From Streptomyces sp. NRRL S-1022 (lineage in GTDB: Bacteria; Actinomycetota; Actinomycetes; Streptomycetales; Streptomycetaceae), in assembly GCF_000720135.1 (NCBI RefSeq), contig NZ_JOIU01000008.1, positions 434,001 to 498,000 on the forward strand: DNA of 64,000 bases, given 5' to 3'. The position numbers and the translations under genes were made by a program. This document shows positions 9,840-18,100 of this stretch, in pieces. Position 1 is the first letter of the stretch; each line of letters begins with the position of its first letter. Below the pieces are notes generated by a model that was not told where the DNA came from, ran no database searches, and was given only the letters and a program-made list of their open reading frames with translations.

Positions 9840-10064
9840 TCAGCGCTCCGCGCGGCGCGCCTCCCGCACCCGGCGCAGCCGGTTGACCGTGACCGGGTCG
9901 TGGGCCAGGGCCCGCTGGTCGTCCAGCAGGGCGTTGAGGAGCTGGTAGTAGCGGACCGGGGAGAGGTCGAGCTCCTCGCGGATCGCCCGCTCCTTCGCGC
10001 CGGGGCCGGGGAAGGCGCGGCGCTCCAGGGCGAGGATGGCTTTCTCTCGGCTGCCCAGTTCCAT
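9840..10064 (-). CDS. DUF3263 family protein
   Basis: A 74-residue basic, helical protein beginning MELGSREKAILALERR. It carries a DNA-binding-like helix-turn-helix stretch, AIREELDLSPVRYYQLLNAL, and an Arg-rich tail. It matches the small actinobacterial DUF3263 family by pattern; the function is unknown, but the HTH suggests nucleic-acid binding. It sits between otsB and the sugar-binding lipoprotein on the same strand, 35 bases after the latter, and may be cotranscribed with it. Confidence 0.8.
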   Translation of the reverse strand: MELGSREKAILALERRAFPGPGAKERAIREELDLSPVRYYQLLNALLDDQRALAHDPVTVNRLRRVREARRAER

Positions 10065-10099
10065 GCCCGCCACCGTAGCGGCGGGCACCGACAACGGGC

Positions 10100-11383
10100 T
10101 CAGCCGGCGTTGCTGCTGTCGGCCGCCGTGGCCGTGGACTGCAGGCGGGTCAGGACGCCGGCGGGGCTGCCGCCGGGGGCGACGGCCTGGCCGATGTTCT
10201 GCTTCACGGCCGCGCTGACCGCCGCCCAGGAGGTCTTGCCCACCGGGTACAGCTCGGAGGTGGGCAGCTGCTCAAGGAAGGGGCGCAGGGCCTTGTCGGC
10301 GGGCGCGTCAGAGGCGGCCATGGCGTTGGAGGCGGACCCGGTGACCGGCAGCAGCCCGTACTTCCGGGAGAAGTCGAGGACGTTCTTCTCGTCGTATACG
10401 AAGTCGAGGAAGTCGCCGATCTGGTCGGCGTGCCCGTTCTGCTTGAAGGCCATCATCCAGTCGGCGACGCCCATGGACGCCCTGGCCTTGCCGGTGCGGC
10501 CCGGCATGGGCACCATGCCGAACTGCACGCCCTTCTTCCCGGCCTGCTGGATCAGCGTGGGATGTCCGTTGAGCATGCCGACCTGGCCGTCGGCGAACGC
10601 GGCGAACGCGTCCGCGCGGTTGAGCTTGCCGGGCGCGACCGGACCGGTCAGGTCCTTGCCGACCAGCTCGTCCTTGAGCCAGGTGAAGGTGCCGACGTTC
10701 GCGGCGGAGTCGATGGTGTAGGTGCCGACGTCGTCGGTGTAGCCGCTGCCGCCGTTGCCGCCGCTCAGCAGCCACTGCATGGTCTCGGCCTGGGCCTCCT
10801 CGGGCCCGAGCGGCAGCGCGTACGGGAACTTCACGCCCTGCGCCTTGAGCGCCTTGGCGTCGGCGGCCAGCTCGGCCCAGGTGGTGGGCGGCGTGAGGCT
10901 GGCCTTGGCGAACAGGGACTTGTTGTAGAAGAGCACGCGCGTGGACGCGGCGAACGGGATGCCGTACTGCGTGTGCTTCCACTCGCCGGCGTCGGCGAGC
11001 TGGGACAGGAAGTCGGCCTGGGTGCGGATGGAGAGCAGGTCCGAGGCCGGGTAGAGCTTGCCCGCGGCGGCGTAGTCGGCGTAGGCGCCGATCTGGGCCA
11101 GGTCGGGGGCGTGGCCGGCGTCGACCATCTCCTTGACCTTGCGGTCGACGTCGTTCCAGGAGTAGACGCTGACCTCGATCTTCACCCCGGAGTGCTGCTT
11201 CTCGTACTCCCCGGCCAGGGCGTCCCAGTACTTCTTGGAGCTGTTGGCGGCGGAGTCGCCGTAGTCGGCGGCGACGAGTCTCAGGGTGACGTCGGAGGAC
11301 CCCGTACTCCCGCAGCCGCCGAGCACCGCCGTCATGCCCAGTGCGGACACCACCGCGATCGTTCCTGCCGTAAGCCGACGCAC
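10100..11383 (-). CDS. Sugar ABC transporter substrate-binding lipoprotein
   Basis: A 427-residue family-1 extracellular solute-binding protein. The N-terminus (VRRLTAGTIAVVSALGM) is a signal peptide ending in the lipobox LGGC, so the mature protein is membrane-anchored outside the cell. Body motifs such as YEKQHSGVKIEVSVYSW and GIPFAASTRVLFYNKSLF are typical of sugar-binding components. No permease genes are next to it; permeases elsewhere and the MsiK ATPase would have to complete the system. Start GTG at 11383 places the signal peptide at the N-terminus. It diverges from nagK across two dre sites, so DasR and amino-sugar control is likely (SCO4286-like by position, from memory). Confidence 0.9.
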   Translation of the reverse strand: MRRLTAGTIAVVSALGMTAVLGGCGSTGSSDVTLRLVAADYGDSAANSSKKYWDALAGEYEKQHSGVKIEVSVYSWNDVDRKVKEMVDAGHAPDLAQIGAYADYAAAGKLYPASDLLSIRTQADFLSQLADAGEWKHTQYGIPFAASTRVLFYNKSLFAKASLTPPTTWAELAADAKALKAQGVKFPYALPLGPEEAQAETMQWLLSGGNGGSGYTDDVGTYTIDSAANVGTFTWLKDELVGKDLTGPVAPGKLNRADAFAAFADGQVGMLNGHPTLIQQAGKKGVQFGMVPMPGRTGKARASMGVADWMMAFKQNGHADQIGDFLDFVYDEKNVLDFSRKYGLLPVTGSASNAMAASDAPADKALRPFLEQLPTSELYPVGKTSWAAVSAAVKQNIGQAVAPGGSPAGVLTRLQSTATAADSSNAG

Positions 11384-11431
11384 CCTCAAAGCCCCAACCC
11401 TGCTGTCTGACCGTTCAACATATGGACACAT

Positions 11432-11464
11432 AAGGTCTACACCACGTGAGTGGACTAGACCTCT
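11432..11464. promoter_or_regulatory. Two DasR responsive elements (dre)
   Basis: AAGGTCTACACCACGT (11432-11447) and AGTGGACTAGACCTCT (11449-11464) each match the 16-base DasR consensus ACTGGTCTAGACCACT at most positions and are centred 17 bases apart. They lie between the divergent sugar-binding lipoprotein and nagK-nagA. DasR is the GntR repressor released by glucosamine-6-phosphate, a product of NagA. Confidence 0.8.
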
Positions 11465-11492
11465 CGCGGGTGGGAGGGTCACACTAGGCCAC

Positions 11493-12440
11493 GTGGTGAG
11501 ACATGTCATCGCCCTGGACGTGGGCGGTACCGGGATGAAGGCCGCCCTCGTCGGCGACGACGGCGCGACCCTGCACCGCGCCCGCCGCGCCACCGGCCGC
11601 GAGCGCGGTCCCGAGGCCGTGCTCGCGGGCATCCTCGACTTCGCCGCCGAGCTGCGCGCCCACGGCGTCGAGCAGTACGGCGAACCCGCCGGCGCGGCCG
11701 GCATAGCGGTCCCCGGCATCGTCGACGAGTCGACCGGCACCGCCGTCTACGCGGCCAACCTGGGCTGGCGGGACGTACCCCTGCGCACCCTGCTCGCCGA
11801 GCGGCTCCGGATGCCCGTCGCCCTCGGCCACGACGTGCGCACCGGCGGCCTCGCCGAGGGCCGGATCGGCGCCGGCCGGGGCACGGACCGGTTCCTGTTC
11901 GTGCCGCTGGGCACCGGCATCGCCGGCGCCATCGGCATCGACGGGCGCGTGGAGGCCGGCGCGCACGGCTTCGCGGGCGAGATCGGCCACATCGTCGTAC
12001 GGCCCGGCGGGGAGCCCTGCCCCTGCGGACAGCGCGGCTGTCTGGAGCGGTACGCCTCCGCGTCCGCCGTCACCGCGGCCTGGGCCGCGGCCTGCGGTGA
12101 CCCGGACGCGGACGCCGCGGACTGCGCGCGGGCCGTCGCGTCCGGCGACCCGAACGCCGTCCGGGTCTGGCAGGAGGCGGTCGACGCGCTCGCCGACGGA
12201 CTGGTCACCGCCCTCACCCTGCTGGACCCCCGCACGCTGATCATCGGCGGCGGGCTGGCCGAGGCGGGGCACGTGTTGTTCCGGCCCCTGCGGGACGCCG
12301 TCCGGCAGCGGATCACCTTCCAGAAACCGCCCGCGATCGTCCCGGCCGCGCTGGGCGACATCGCCGGCTGCCTGGGTGCGGGGCTGCTCGCGCACGACCT
12401 GATCACCGCCACTCCCACGACTCCGGAGGTAAGCACCTGA
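11493..12440 (+). CDS. nagK: ROK-family N-acetylglucosamine kinase
   Basis: A 315-residue ROK sugar kinase. The ATP site is IALDVGGTGMKAALVGDDG at the N-terminus; the ROK zinc/signature segment is GEIGHIVVRPGG followed by CPCGQRGCLERYAS; the catalytic Asp is in ALGHDVR. There is no N-terminal HTH, so it is a kinase, not a ROK repressor. GlcNAc is the likely substrate because the stop codon overlaps the nagA start (TGATG) and dre sites lie upstream. GTG at 11493 or 11496 are both possible; GGGAGGG is 14 bases upstream. Confidence 0.87.
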   Translation: MVRHVIALDVGGTGMKAALVGDDGATLHRARRATGRERGPEAVLAGILDFAAELRAHGVEQYGEPAGAAGIAVPGIVDESTGTAVYAANLGWRDVPLRTLLAERLRMPVALGHDVRTGGLAEGRIGAGRGTDRFLFVPLGTGIAGAIGIDGRVEAGAHGFAGEIGHIVVRPGGEPCPCGQRGCLERYASASAVTAAWAAACGDPDADAADCARAVASGDPNAVRVWQEAVDALADGLVTALTLLDPRTLIIGGGLAEAGHVLFRPLRDAVRQRITFQKPPAIVPAALGDIAGCLGAGLLAHDLITATPTTPEVST

Positions 12441-13591
12441 TGGCAACCGAGCGGGAAACCCTGCTGCTCACCGGCGCGAACGTGGTGCTCCCCACCGGAA
12501 CGGAGAAGAACGGCCGCGTGGTCGTGGACGGCCGGCGCATCGCCGCGGCCGCCCCGGCCGGCGCCCGGGTCCTCGACGTCACCGGCCACTGGCTGGTGCC
12601 CGGCTTCGTGGACATCCACAACCACGGTGGGGGCGGAGCCTCCTTCTCCGGCACGCCGGACGACATCCTCACGGCCATCCGCACGCACCGCGCCCACGGC
12701 ACCACCACCCTCGTCGCCTCCACCGTCACCGACGAGATGGACCTGCTGGTCCGCCAGGCCGGCCTGCTGAGCGAGCTGGCCGAGCAGGGGGAGATCGCCG
12801 GCATCCACTTCGAGGGGCCGTTCATCTCCCCGTGCCGCAAGGGCGCGCACTCCGAGGGGCTGCTGCGCGACCCGGACCCGGCCGAGGTCCGCAAGCTGAT
12901 CGACGCGGCGCGCGGCAAGGCCAGGATGGTCACCCTCGCCGCCGAACTGCCGGGCGGCATCGACTCCGTACGGCTGCTCGCCGAGCACGGTGTCATCGCG
13001 GCGATCGGACACACGGACGCCAGCTACGAGCAGACGGCCGAGGCGATCGACGCGGGCGCCACGGTCGCCACCCACCTCTTCAACGCCATGCCCGCCCTGA
13101 ACCACCGCGCGCCCGGCCCGATCGCCGCACTGCTGGAGGACGAGCGGGTCACGGTCGAGCTGATCAACGACGGCGTCCACCTGCACCCGGCCGCGCTGGA
13201 GCTGGCGTTCCGGCACGCCGGCGCGAACCGGGTGGCGTTCATCACCGACGCGATGGACGCGGCCGGCACCGGCGACGGCCGCTACATGCTCGGCCCGCTG
13301 GAGGTCGAGGTCAGCGAGGGCGTGGCCCGGCTGGTCGAGGGCGGTTCGATCGCGGGCTCCACGCTCACCCTGGACCGCGCGTTCCAGCGGGCGGTGACCG
13401 TCGACAAGCTGTCGGTGGAGGACGCCGTGACCGCCCTGTCGGCCAACCCGGCCCGCCTGCTGGGCCTGGCCGACCGCATCGGCTCCCTGGAGCCCGGCAA
13501 GGACGCCGACCTGGTCCTGCTGGACGCGGACTTCGCCCTGAAGGGCGTGATGCGGCAGGGCGAATGGGTGATAGCGCCCCAACTGCCCTGA
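12440..13591 (+). CDS. nagA: N-acetylglucosamine-6-phosphate deacetylase
   Basis: A 383-residue amidohydrolase giving glucosamine-6-phosphate plus acetate. Metal and substrate motifs are in order: VDIHNHGGGG near residue 58, HFEGPFISPCRKGAH near residue 124, IGHTDASY, THLFNAMPALNHR and FITDAMDAAG. The ATG overlaps the nagK stop and is preceded by GGAGG. With nagK it turns imported GlcNAc into the DasR inducer glucosamine-6-phosphate, closing a feedback loop with the dre sites upstream. Confidence 0.96.
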   Translation: MATERETLLLTGANVVLPTGTEKNGRVVVDGRRIAAAAPAGARVLDVTGHWLVPGFVDIHNHGGGGASFSGTPDDILTAIRTHRAHGTTTLVASTVTDEMDLLVRQAGLLSELAEQGEIAGIHFEGPFISPCRKGAHSEGLLRDPDPAEVRKLIDAARGKARMVTLAAELPGGIDSVRLLAEHGVIAAIGHTDASYEQTAEAIDAGATVATHLFNAMPALNHRAPGPIAALLEDERVTVELINDGVHLHPAALELAFRHAGANRVAFITDAMDAAGTGDGRYMLGPLEVEVSEGVARLVEGGSIAGSTLTLDRAFQRAVTVDKLSVEDAVTALSANPARLLGLADRIGSLEPGKDADLVLLDADFALKGVMRQGEWVIAPQLP

Positions 13592-13712
13592 TCCGTACCG
13601 CTGTCGGGGAGACGGTGGCCGACCCGCGCACTGGGCCGGCCGCCGTCTCTTTGGCATGATCGAGGCCCCGGAACCGAGACAGGCGCACGGACTTCGAGGG
13701 AGGTCGGCCCGG

Positions 13713-14645
13713 GTGATCCTCACGGTCACGCTGAACACCGCTCTCGACATCACCTATCACGTACGGTCACTGCGCCCGCACGCCTCGCACCGCGTCACCG
13801 AGGTCACCGAGCGGCCCGGCGGCAAGGGCGTGAACGTGGCCCGGGTGCTGGCCGCCCTCGGGCACGAGGTGACGCTCACCGGGTTCGCGGGCGGCGCCAC
13901 CGGCCGGGAGATACACGAGCGGCTGGCCGGCACACCCGGTCTGACCGACGCGCTGGTGCCGGTCGCCGGGGCGAGCCGGCGCACGATAGCCGTGGTGGAC
14001 GGCCTGTCGGGTGACACGACCCAGCTGAACGAGCCCGGGCCGCAGATCACACCGGGCGAGTGGGGCGCCTTCCTCGACCGGTACGGGGAACTGCTGGCCG
14101 GCGCCTCGGCGGTGGCACTGTGCGGCAGCCTGCCGCCCGGGGTGCCGGTGGGGGCGTACGCGAACCTGGTCCGCACGGCCCGCTCGGCCGGCGTCCCGGT
14201 GCTGCTGGACACCAGCGGCGAGCCGCTGCGCCGCGGGGTCGCCGCCCGCCCGGACATCATCAAGCCGAACGCCGACGAACTGGCCGAACTCACCGGCTCG
14301 CACGAGCCGTTGCGCGCCACCCAGGACGCCCGCCGCCGCGGCGCCCACGCGGTGGTCGCCTCCCTGGGCCCGGCCGGCCTCCTCGCCGGCACCCCGGAGG
14401 GCCAGTGGCGCGCGGTCCCGCCGGCCCGCGAACTCGGCAACCCCACCGGCGCCGGCGACTCGGCCGTCGCCGGCCTCCTCTCCGGCCTGCTCGACCAACT
14501 CCCCTGGCCGGACCGCCTCACCCGCGCGGTCGCCCTGTCGGTGGCAACGGTACGAGCGCCCACAGCGGGCGAGTTCGACCCCTCCGTGTACGAGGAGCTG
14601 CGGGGACAGGTGTCGGTAACCGGTGAGGAGTGGAGCCTGACTTGA
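13713..14645 (+). CDS. 1-phosphofructokinase-type PfkB sugar kinase
   Basis: A 310-residue ribokinase-fold kinase of the 1-phosphofructokinase/tagatose-6-phosphate kinase branch. It opens ILTVTLNTALDITY, with RPGGKGVNVARVLAALG and the phosphate loop plus catalytic Asp in NPTGAGDSAVAGLL. GTG at 13713 follows GGGAGG with good spacing. It lies 121 bases after nagA on the same strand and may be part of the amino-sugar unit, with its product entering glycolysis. Fructose-1-phosphate versus tagatose- or galactosamine-type sugar phosphate cannot be separated by eye. Confidence 0.85.
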   Translation: MILTVTLNTALDITYHVRSLRPHASHRVTEVTERPGGKGVNVARVLAALGHEVTLTGFAGGATGREIHERLAGTPGLTDALVPVAGASRRTIAVVDGLSGDTTQLNEPGPQITPGEWGAFLDRYGELLAGASAVALCGSLPPGVPVGAYANLVRTARSAGVPVLLDTSGEPLRRGVAARPDIIKPNADELAELTGSHEPLRATQDARRRGAHAVVASLGPAGLLAGTPEGQWRAVPPARELGNPTGAGDSAVAGLLSGLLDQLPWPDRLTRAVALSVATVRAPTAGEFDPSVYEELRGQVSVTGEEWSLT

Positions 14646-14660
14646 CGCGAAACCACCTTC

Positions 14661-15020
14661 ATGCTCAATCAGGCGACCATCAAGCGACTCTTACCGCTTT
14701 CTGTGGCCTCACTGGGACTCGTAATCTCGCTGGGCACTCCTGCATCAGCCGAGCAAGGAGGTGTCTCAATGAAGGAGGGACACTCCTTCACCATTCGAAC
14801 CAAGCCGAGTACTTCCGCATCGGTGATCACCGTCATCAGCAATCCGAGCGTGAACGTTCCGTGCACCACCCATGATGCCCCCTGCACTCGCGAGAACAAC
14901 GGGGGTTCGTACACCTGCTGGTCGGGCGGACCGCACGACAACGACTGGTTCAAGGTGAGGTGGGGTCAGAAAACCGGATGGGTGGCCGCCATGTGCGTTG
15001 ACGTGGGCCGCATAGGTTAA
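14661..15020 (+). CDS. Small secreted SH3-like protein with a TTA codon
   Basis: A 119-residue protein. A signal peptide (RLLPLSVASLGLVISLGTPASA) is followed by an SH3-like beta domain with the recurring text FTIRTKPSTSASVITVI and WFKVRWGQKTGWVAAMCVD. Four cysteines could pair. It begins 15 bases after the PfkB stop but has a weak ribosome-binding site. Codon 11 is TTA, so translation should depend on the bldA tRNA, and codon use is less GC-rich than in its neighbours, suggesting a later arrival. The role is probably extracellular; no enzyme motif is seen. Confidence 0.75.
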   Translation: MLNQATIKRLLPLSVASLGLVISLGTPASAEQGGVSMKEGHSFTIRTKPSTSASVITVISNPSVNVPCTTHDAPCTRENNGGSYTCWSGGPHDNDWFKVRWGQKTGWVAAMCVDVGRIG

Positions 15021-15105
15021 GACACCCCGGTGGCCGTCGGCACTCATTCCCCCGGCGGCCACCGCTGAAGCCGTATGGCTGCGTTCCAAGGGGCGGAGCA
15101 GCCCC

Positions 15106-16026
15106 TCAGCCCCGGCCGACCTTGCCCTTCTTCAGCCAGAGCTGGTCCAAGAGGACGTCGCACTTGTCACCGGCCTGGCAAGAGAGCGCGAGCGTGTTGG
15201 AGCCCTTCTTCAGGGTCGGGTAGGCGTAGCTCTCGGTCCATGCCTTCGTCGGGTCGGACAAGTGCGTCCAGTTGGCGAAGTTGAAGCCGCTGCCGTACTT
15301 CTGACCATTGACGGTGAGGGTCATCGACTGGTCCTCACCAGGGTTGTCGTAACGCGCGAGGAGAGTGTAGGCGCCCTCCTCGGGGACGTTCACGGTCCAG
15401 GTCACCGAGGCGCCCACCGTGTTCAGGCCGCCCACGTAGACACCGCCGGCCGCCTTCGCGCCCGGGACGTCCGTCGCCTTGGTCGCGCCGCCGAGCAGCT
15501 GGAGGGCGTTGGCGTCCGTCTTCGGCAGCTCGCCCGGCGCCGCGGAGCCGCTGCCCGAGGGGCTCGGGCTGCTGGTCTGGGAGTGGGTCGGGGTGGAGCC
15601 GGCCTGGTTGCCGGACTTGTCGTCGTCCGTGTTGCCGTTGATCATCGCGATGCCGATACCGATGACGACCGCGGCGACCACCGCGATCGCGCCGATCAGC
15701 AGGCCCTTGGTGTTGGGGCCGCGGCGGCCGGACGCGGGGGACGCGGTCCGGCGGCCGGCCGGGGCGCCGCCGGGCAGCGTCTCGGGGGCCTGGTAGTGGG
15801 CGTTCGGCTGGCCGTAGGCCCCCTGCTGGGGGACGCTCTGGCCGTACGGGGCCTGCTGTGCGCCGTAGGAACGCTCGCCGACCGCACGCACTCTGCTGAC
15901 CGAGTTCGGGTAGCCGTAACCGCCGCCGGACGGCGGCTGGGCTCCCCGGGCCTGGCCGTCTGCGTACAGGTAGCCGAACGGGTCGTCGTCCTCGGGCGTG
16001 CTCGCGCCGTTGTCGCCGGGCGTCAT
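15106..16026 (-). CDS. Membrane-anchored carbohydrate-binding-module protein
   Basis: A 306-residue protein. A Pro/Gly/Tyr/Gln-rich cytoplasmic N-terminus of about 120 residues is followed by one membrane helix (GLLIGAIAVVAAVVIGIGIA), a Ser/Thr/Pro linker and a C-terminal beta-sandwich of CBM35/CBM6 type (VTWTVNVPEEGAYTLLARYD ... LLDQLWLKKG). Topology is N-in, C-out, so the sugar-binding domain faces the wall. The start at MTPGDNG has GAGGAG 9 bases upstream. It precedes cdgB on the same strand; no catalytic domain is present, so it probably binds surface polysaccharide. Confidence 0.8.
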   Translation of the reverse strand: MTPGDNGASTPEDDDPFGYLYADGQARGAQPPSGGGYGYPNSVSRVRAVGERSYGAQQAPYGQSVPQQGAYGQPNAHYQAPETLPGGAPAGRRTASPASGRRGPNTKGLLIGAIAVVAAVVIGIGIAMINGNTDDDKSGNQAGSTPTHSQTSSPSPSGSGSAAPGELPKTDANALQLLGGATKATDVPGAKAAGGVYVGGLNTVGASVTWTVNVPEEGAYTLLARYDNPGEDQSMTLTVNGQKYGSGFNFANWTHLSDPTKAWTESYAYPTLKKGSNTLALSCQAGDKCDVLLDQLWLKKGKVGRG

Positions 16027-16143
16027 CCCTTGGTACTCCTCAACAGGTGCGGGCGGATGCGGTACGGGTTGGAATGGCGAGCCTACCCGTTCTCCCTGGC
16101 CCAAACGGGGGCCTCGGACCGCTTCACCTCGCTGACCTGCGGC

Positions 16144-17799
16144 TCATCCGGCACGGCGGTGCTGTTTGGGACGAGATCGTTTCTCTACGTACATCCGCTC
16201 GTCAGCGGACTTCAGCACCTCGTCCGCCGTCATGCCGCAGTGCGCCCAGCCGATGCCGAAGCTCGCGCCCACCCGGACCGCCCGGCCCTCGGCGCGGATC
16301 GGCTGGATGATCTCGTTGCGCAGCCGTACGGCGAGGTCCTGGGCGTCGGCCCGGCCGAGGCCGTCGGCGAGGATCACGAACTCGTCGCCGCCGAGCCGGG
16401 CGACCGTGTCGCCGTCCCGGACGCCGTTGCTCAGCCGCCGGGCGACCTCGATGAGGACGGCGTCGCCCGCGTTGTGCCCGAACCGGTCGTTGATCGACTT
16501 GAAGCCGTCGAGGTCGCAGAAGAGCACCGCGAGGCCCTTGGTGCCGTCGTCGCGGCCCTCCTCGGGGGCGACGGTGTGCACATGGTGGTCGTAGGCGTCG
16601 AGGCCGTCCGTGCCCGGCGCGAAGTCGAAGCCGTGGCCGGCGGGGATGTCGAAGGCGGGGTGGCCGTAGGCCGCGTCCAGGGATTCGAGGGCCCCGGCGT
16701 GCGCGGGGCGCTGACAGAGCCGGGCCGACAGGCGCGAGCGCAGCTCGGCCGAGTTCGGCAGGCCGGTCAGCGAGTCGTGGGAGGCCCGGTGGGCGAGCTG
16801 CAGCTCGCGCCGCTTGCGCTCCTCTATGTCCTCGACGTGGGTGAGCAGGAAGCGGGGTCCGTCGGCGGCGTCCGCGACGACGCTGTTGCGCAGCGACACC
16901 CATACGTACGTGCCGTCCCGGCGGCCGAGCCGCAGCTCCGCGCGCCCGCCCTCGGCCGAGGTGCGCAGCAGGGTGCCGACGTCCTCGGGGTGGACGAGGT
17001 CGGCGAAGGAGTAGCGGCGCATCGCGGAGGCGGGGCGGCCGAGCAGTCGGCACAGGGCGTCGTTGGTGCGCAGGATGCGGCCGTGCTGGTCGCCGCCCAT
17101 CTCGGCGATGGCCATGCCGGAGGGGGCGTACTCGAAGGCCTGCCGGAAGGATTCCTCGCTGGCGCGCAGCGCCTGCTGCTCGCGCTCCAGACGGACGAGG
17201 GCGCGCTGCATGTTGGCGCGCAGGCGGGCGTTGCTGATCGCGATGGCGGCCTGGAAGGCGTACATCTGGAGGGCCTCGCGGCCCCAGGCGCCGGGGCGGC
17301 GGCCGTTGCGCGGCCGGTCGACGGATATGACGCCGAGCAGTTCGCCGCAGTTGCCGCCCGGCACACCGGGCGTGTACATCGGCGCGAAGAGCCGGTCGGA
17401 GGGGTGCCACTCGTCCTCGAAGCGGGGCGCGGGCCCGTCGGTGTACCACTGGGGGACGTCGTCGTCGTCGAGGACCCAGCCCTCGGTGTGCGGTATGAAG
17501 ACGAGGTCGCCCCAGTGTTCGCCCATGCTCAGCCGGCGGTCCCAGGACTCGCGGGAGCCGACCCGGCCGGTGATCAGGGCCTCCGCGGCGGAGTTGCCGG
17601 AGAAGGCGGCGACCACGAGATCACCGTCCTGGCGGACCAGGTTGACGGCCGCCATCTCGTAGCCGAGGGCGTGCACGGCGCCGTCGGCGACCGTCTGCAG
17701 TGTGTCCGCCAGGCTGCGTGCCGTGTTCATGTCGGCCATGACCTGGTGCAGCTGTCGCAGGGACGCAAGACGGACGTAGGGCTCCGACTCGGTCTCCAT
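16144..17799 (-). CDS. cdgB: GAF-PAS-GGDEF diguanylate cyclase (CdgB type)
   Basis: A 551-residue enzyme making cyclic di-GMP from two GTP. Order: a GAF domain (about 20-190), PAS/PAC (about 210-325) and a C-terminal GGDEF domain (about 330-545). The active site LGGDEFVIL is intact, and the inhibitory I-site RDGD sits five residues before it, so product inhibition is expected. A 55-residue His/Asp-rich insertion splits the start of the GGDEF domain (after LTGLPNSAELRSRL). No EAL domain. Architecture and position match S. coelicolor CdgB (SCO4281), a known BldD target; candidate BldD and Crp sites lie upstream here. Confidence 0.93.
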   Translation of the reverse strand: METESEPYVRLASLRQLHQVMADMNTARSLADTLQTVADGAVHALGYEMAAVNLVRQDGDLVVAAFSGNSAAEALITGRVGSRESWDRRLSMGEHWGDLVFIPHTEGWVLDDDDVPQWYTDGPAPRFEDEWHPSDRLFAPMYTPGVPGGNCGELLGVISVDRPRNGRRPGAWGREALQMYAFQAAIAISNARLRANMQRALVRLEREQQALRASEESFRQAFEYAPSGMAIAEMGGDQHGRILRTNDALCRLLGRPASAMRRYSFADLVHPEDVGTLLRTSAEGGRAELRLGRRDGTYVWVSLRNSVVADAADGPRFLLTHVEDIEERKRRELQLAHRASHDSLTGLPNSAELRSRLSARLCQRPAHAGALESLDAAYGHPAFDIPAGHGFDFAPGTDGLDAYDHHVHTVAPEEGRDDGTKGLAVLFCDLDGFKSINDRFGHNAGDAVLIEVARRLSNGVRDGDTVARLGGDEFVILADGLGRADAQDLAVRLRNEIIQPIRAEGRAVRVGASFGIGWAHCGMTADEVLKSADERMYVEKRSRPKQHRRAG

Positions 17800-17873
17800 G
17801 CTCTCCCTCCCCCCGAGGCCTCGCAGCGATTGAAGGGTTGTCCCGCCACTGAATCACAGCGCGCTGCCCACTC

Positions 17874-17888
17874 GGTACACAGGGTCAA
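17874..17888. promoter_or_regulatory. Candidate BldD box upstream of cdgB
   Basis: GTACACAGGGTCA (17875-17887) matches the BldD pattern TnACnCWGnGTnA at every defined position but the first. It lies 76 bases before the cdgB start. BldD bound to c-di-GMP represses cdgB in S. coelicolor, so feedback control is expected here. Confidence 0.6.
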
Positions 17889-17902
17889 CAATTCCTGCCC
17901 CT

Positions 17903-17918
17903 TGTGACTCAAGTCACA
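17903..17918. promoter_or_regulatory. Perfect Crp-type palindrome upstream of cdgB
   Basis: TGTGACTCAAGTCACA is a perfect inverted repeat fitting both TGTGA-N6-TCACA and the Streptomyces Crp motif GTG-N6-GNCAC. It lies 15 bases from the BldD-type box and 104 bases before cdgB, in the region shared with the divergent flavin reductase. Confidence 0.6.
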
Positions 17919-18100
17919 GGAGAACGTGAACAATTGAGTGGAGTTTCTGCGTTTTGCCTGTGCGGTTCCTGAACACGCGGCGTGCGGACGTGCACACATA
18001 TTGCACGCTCGGGGGCGTCCGCGTGCGCCGCTGGTCCTAGGACCCGGTTCGGGCGGAGGGCCGATGCGGCCCGCGTCCGGCGGAGACTAGCGTTTCCGGC

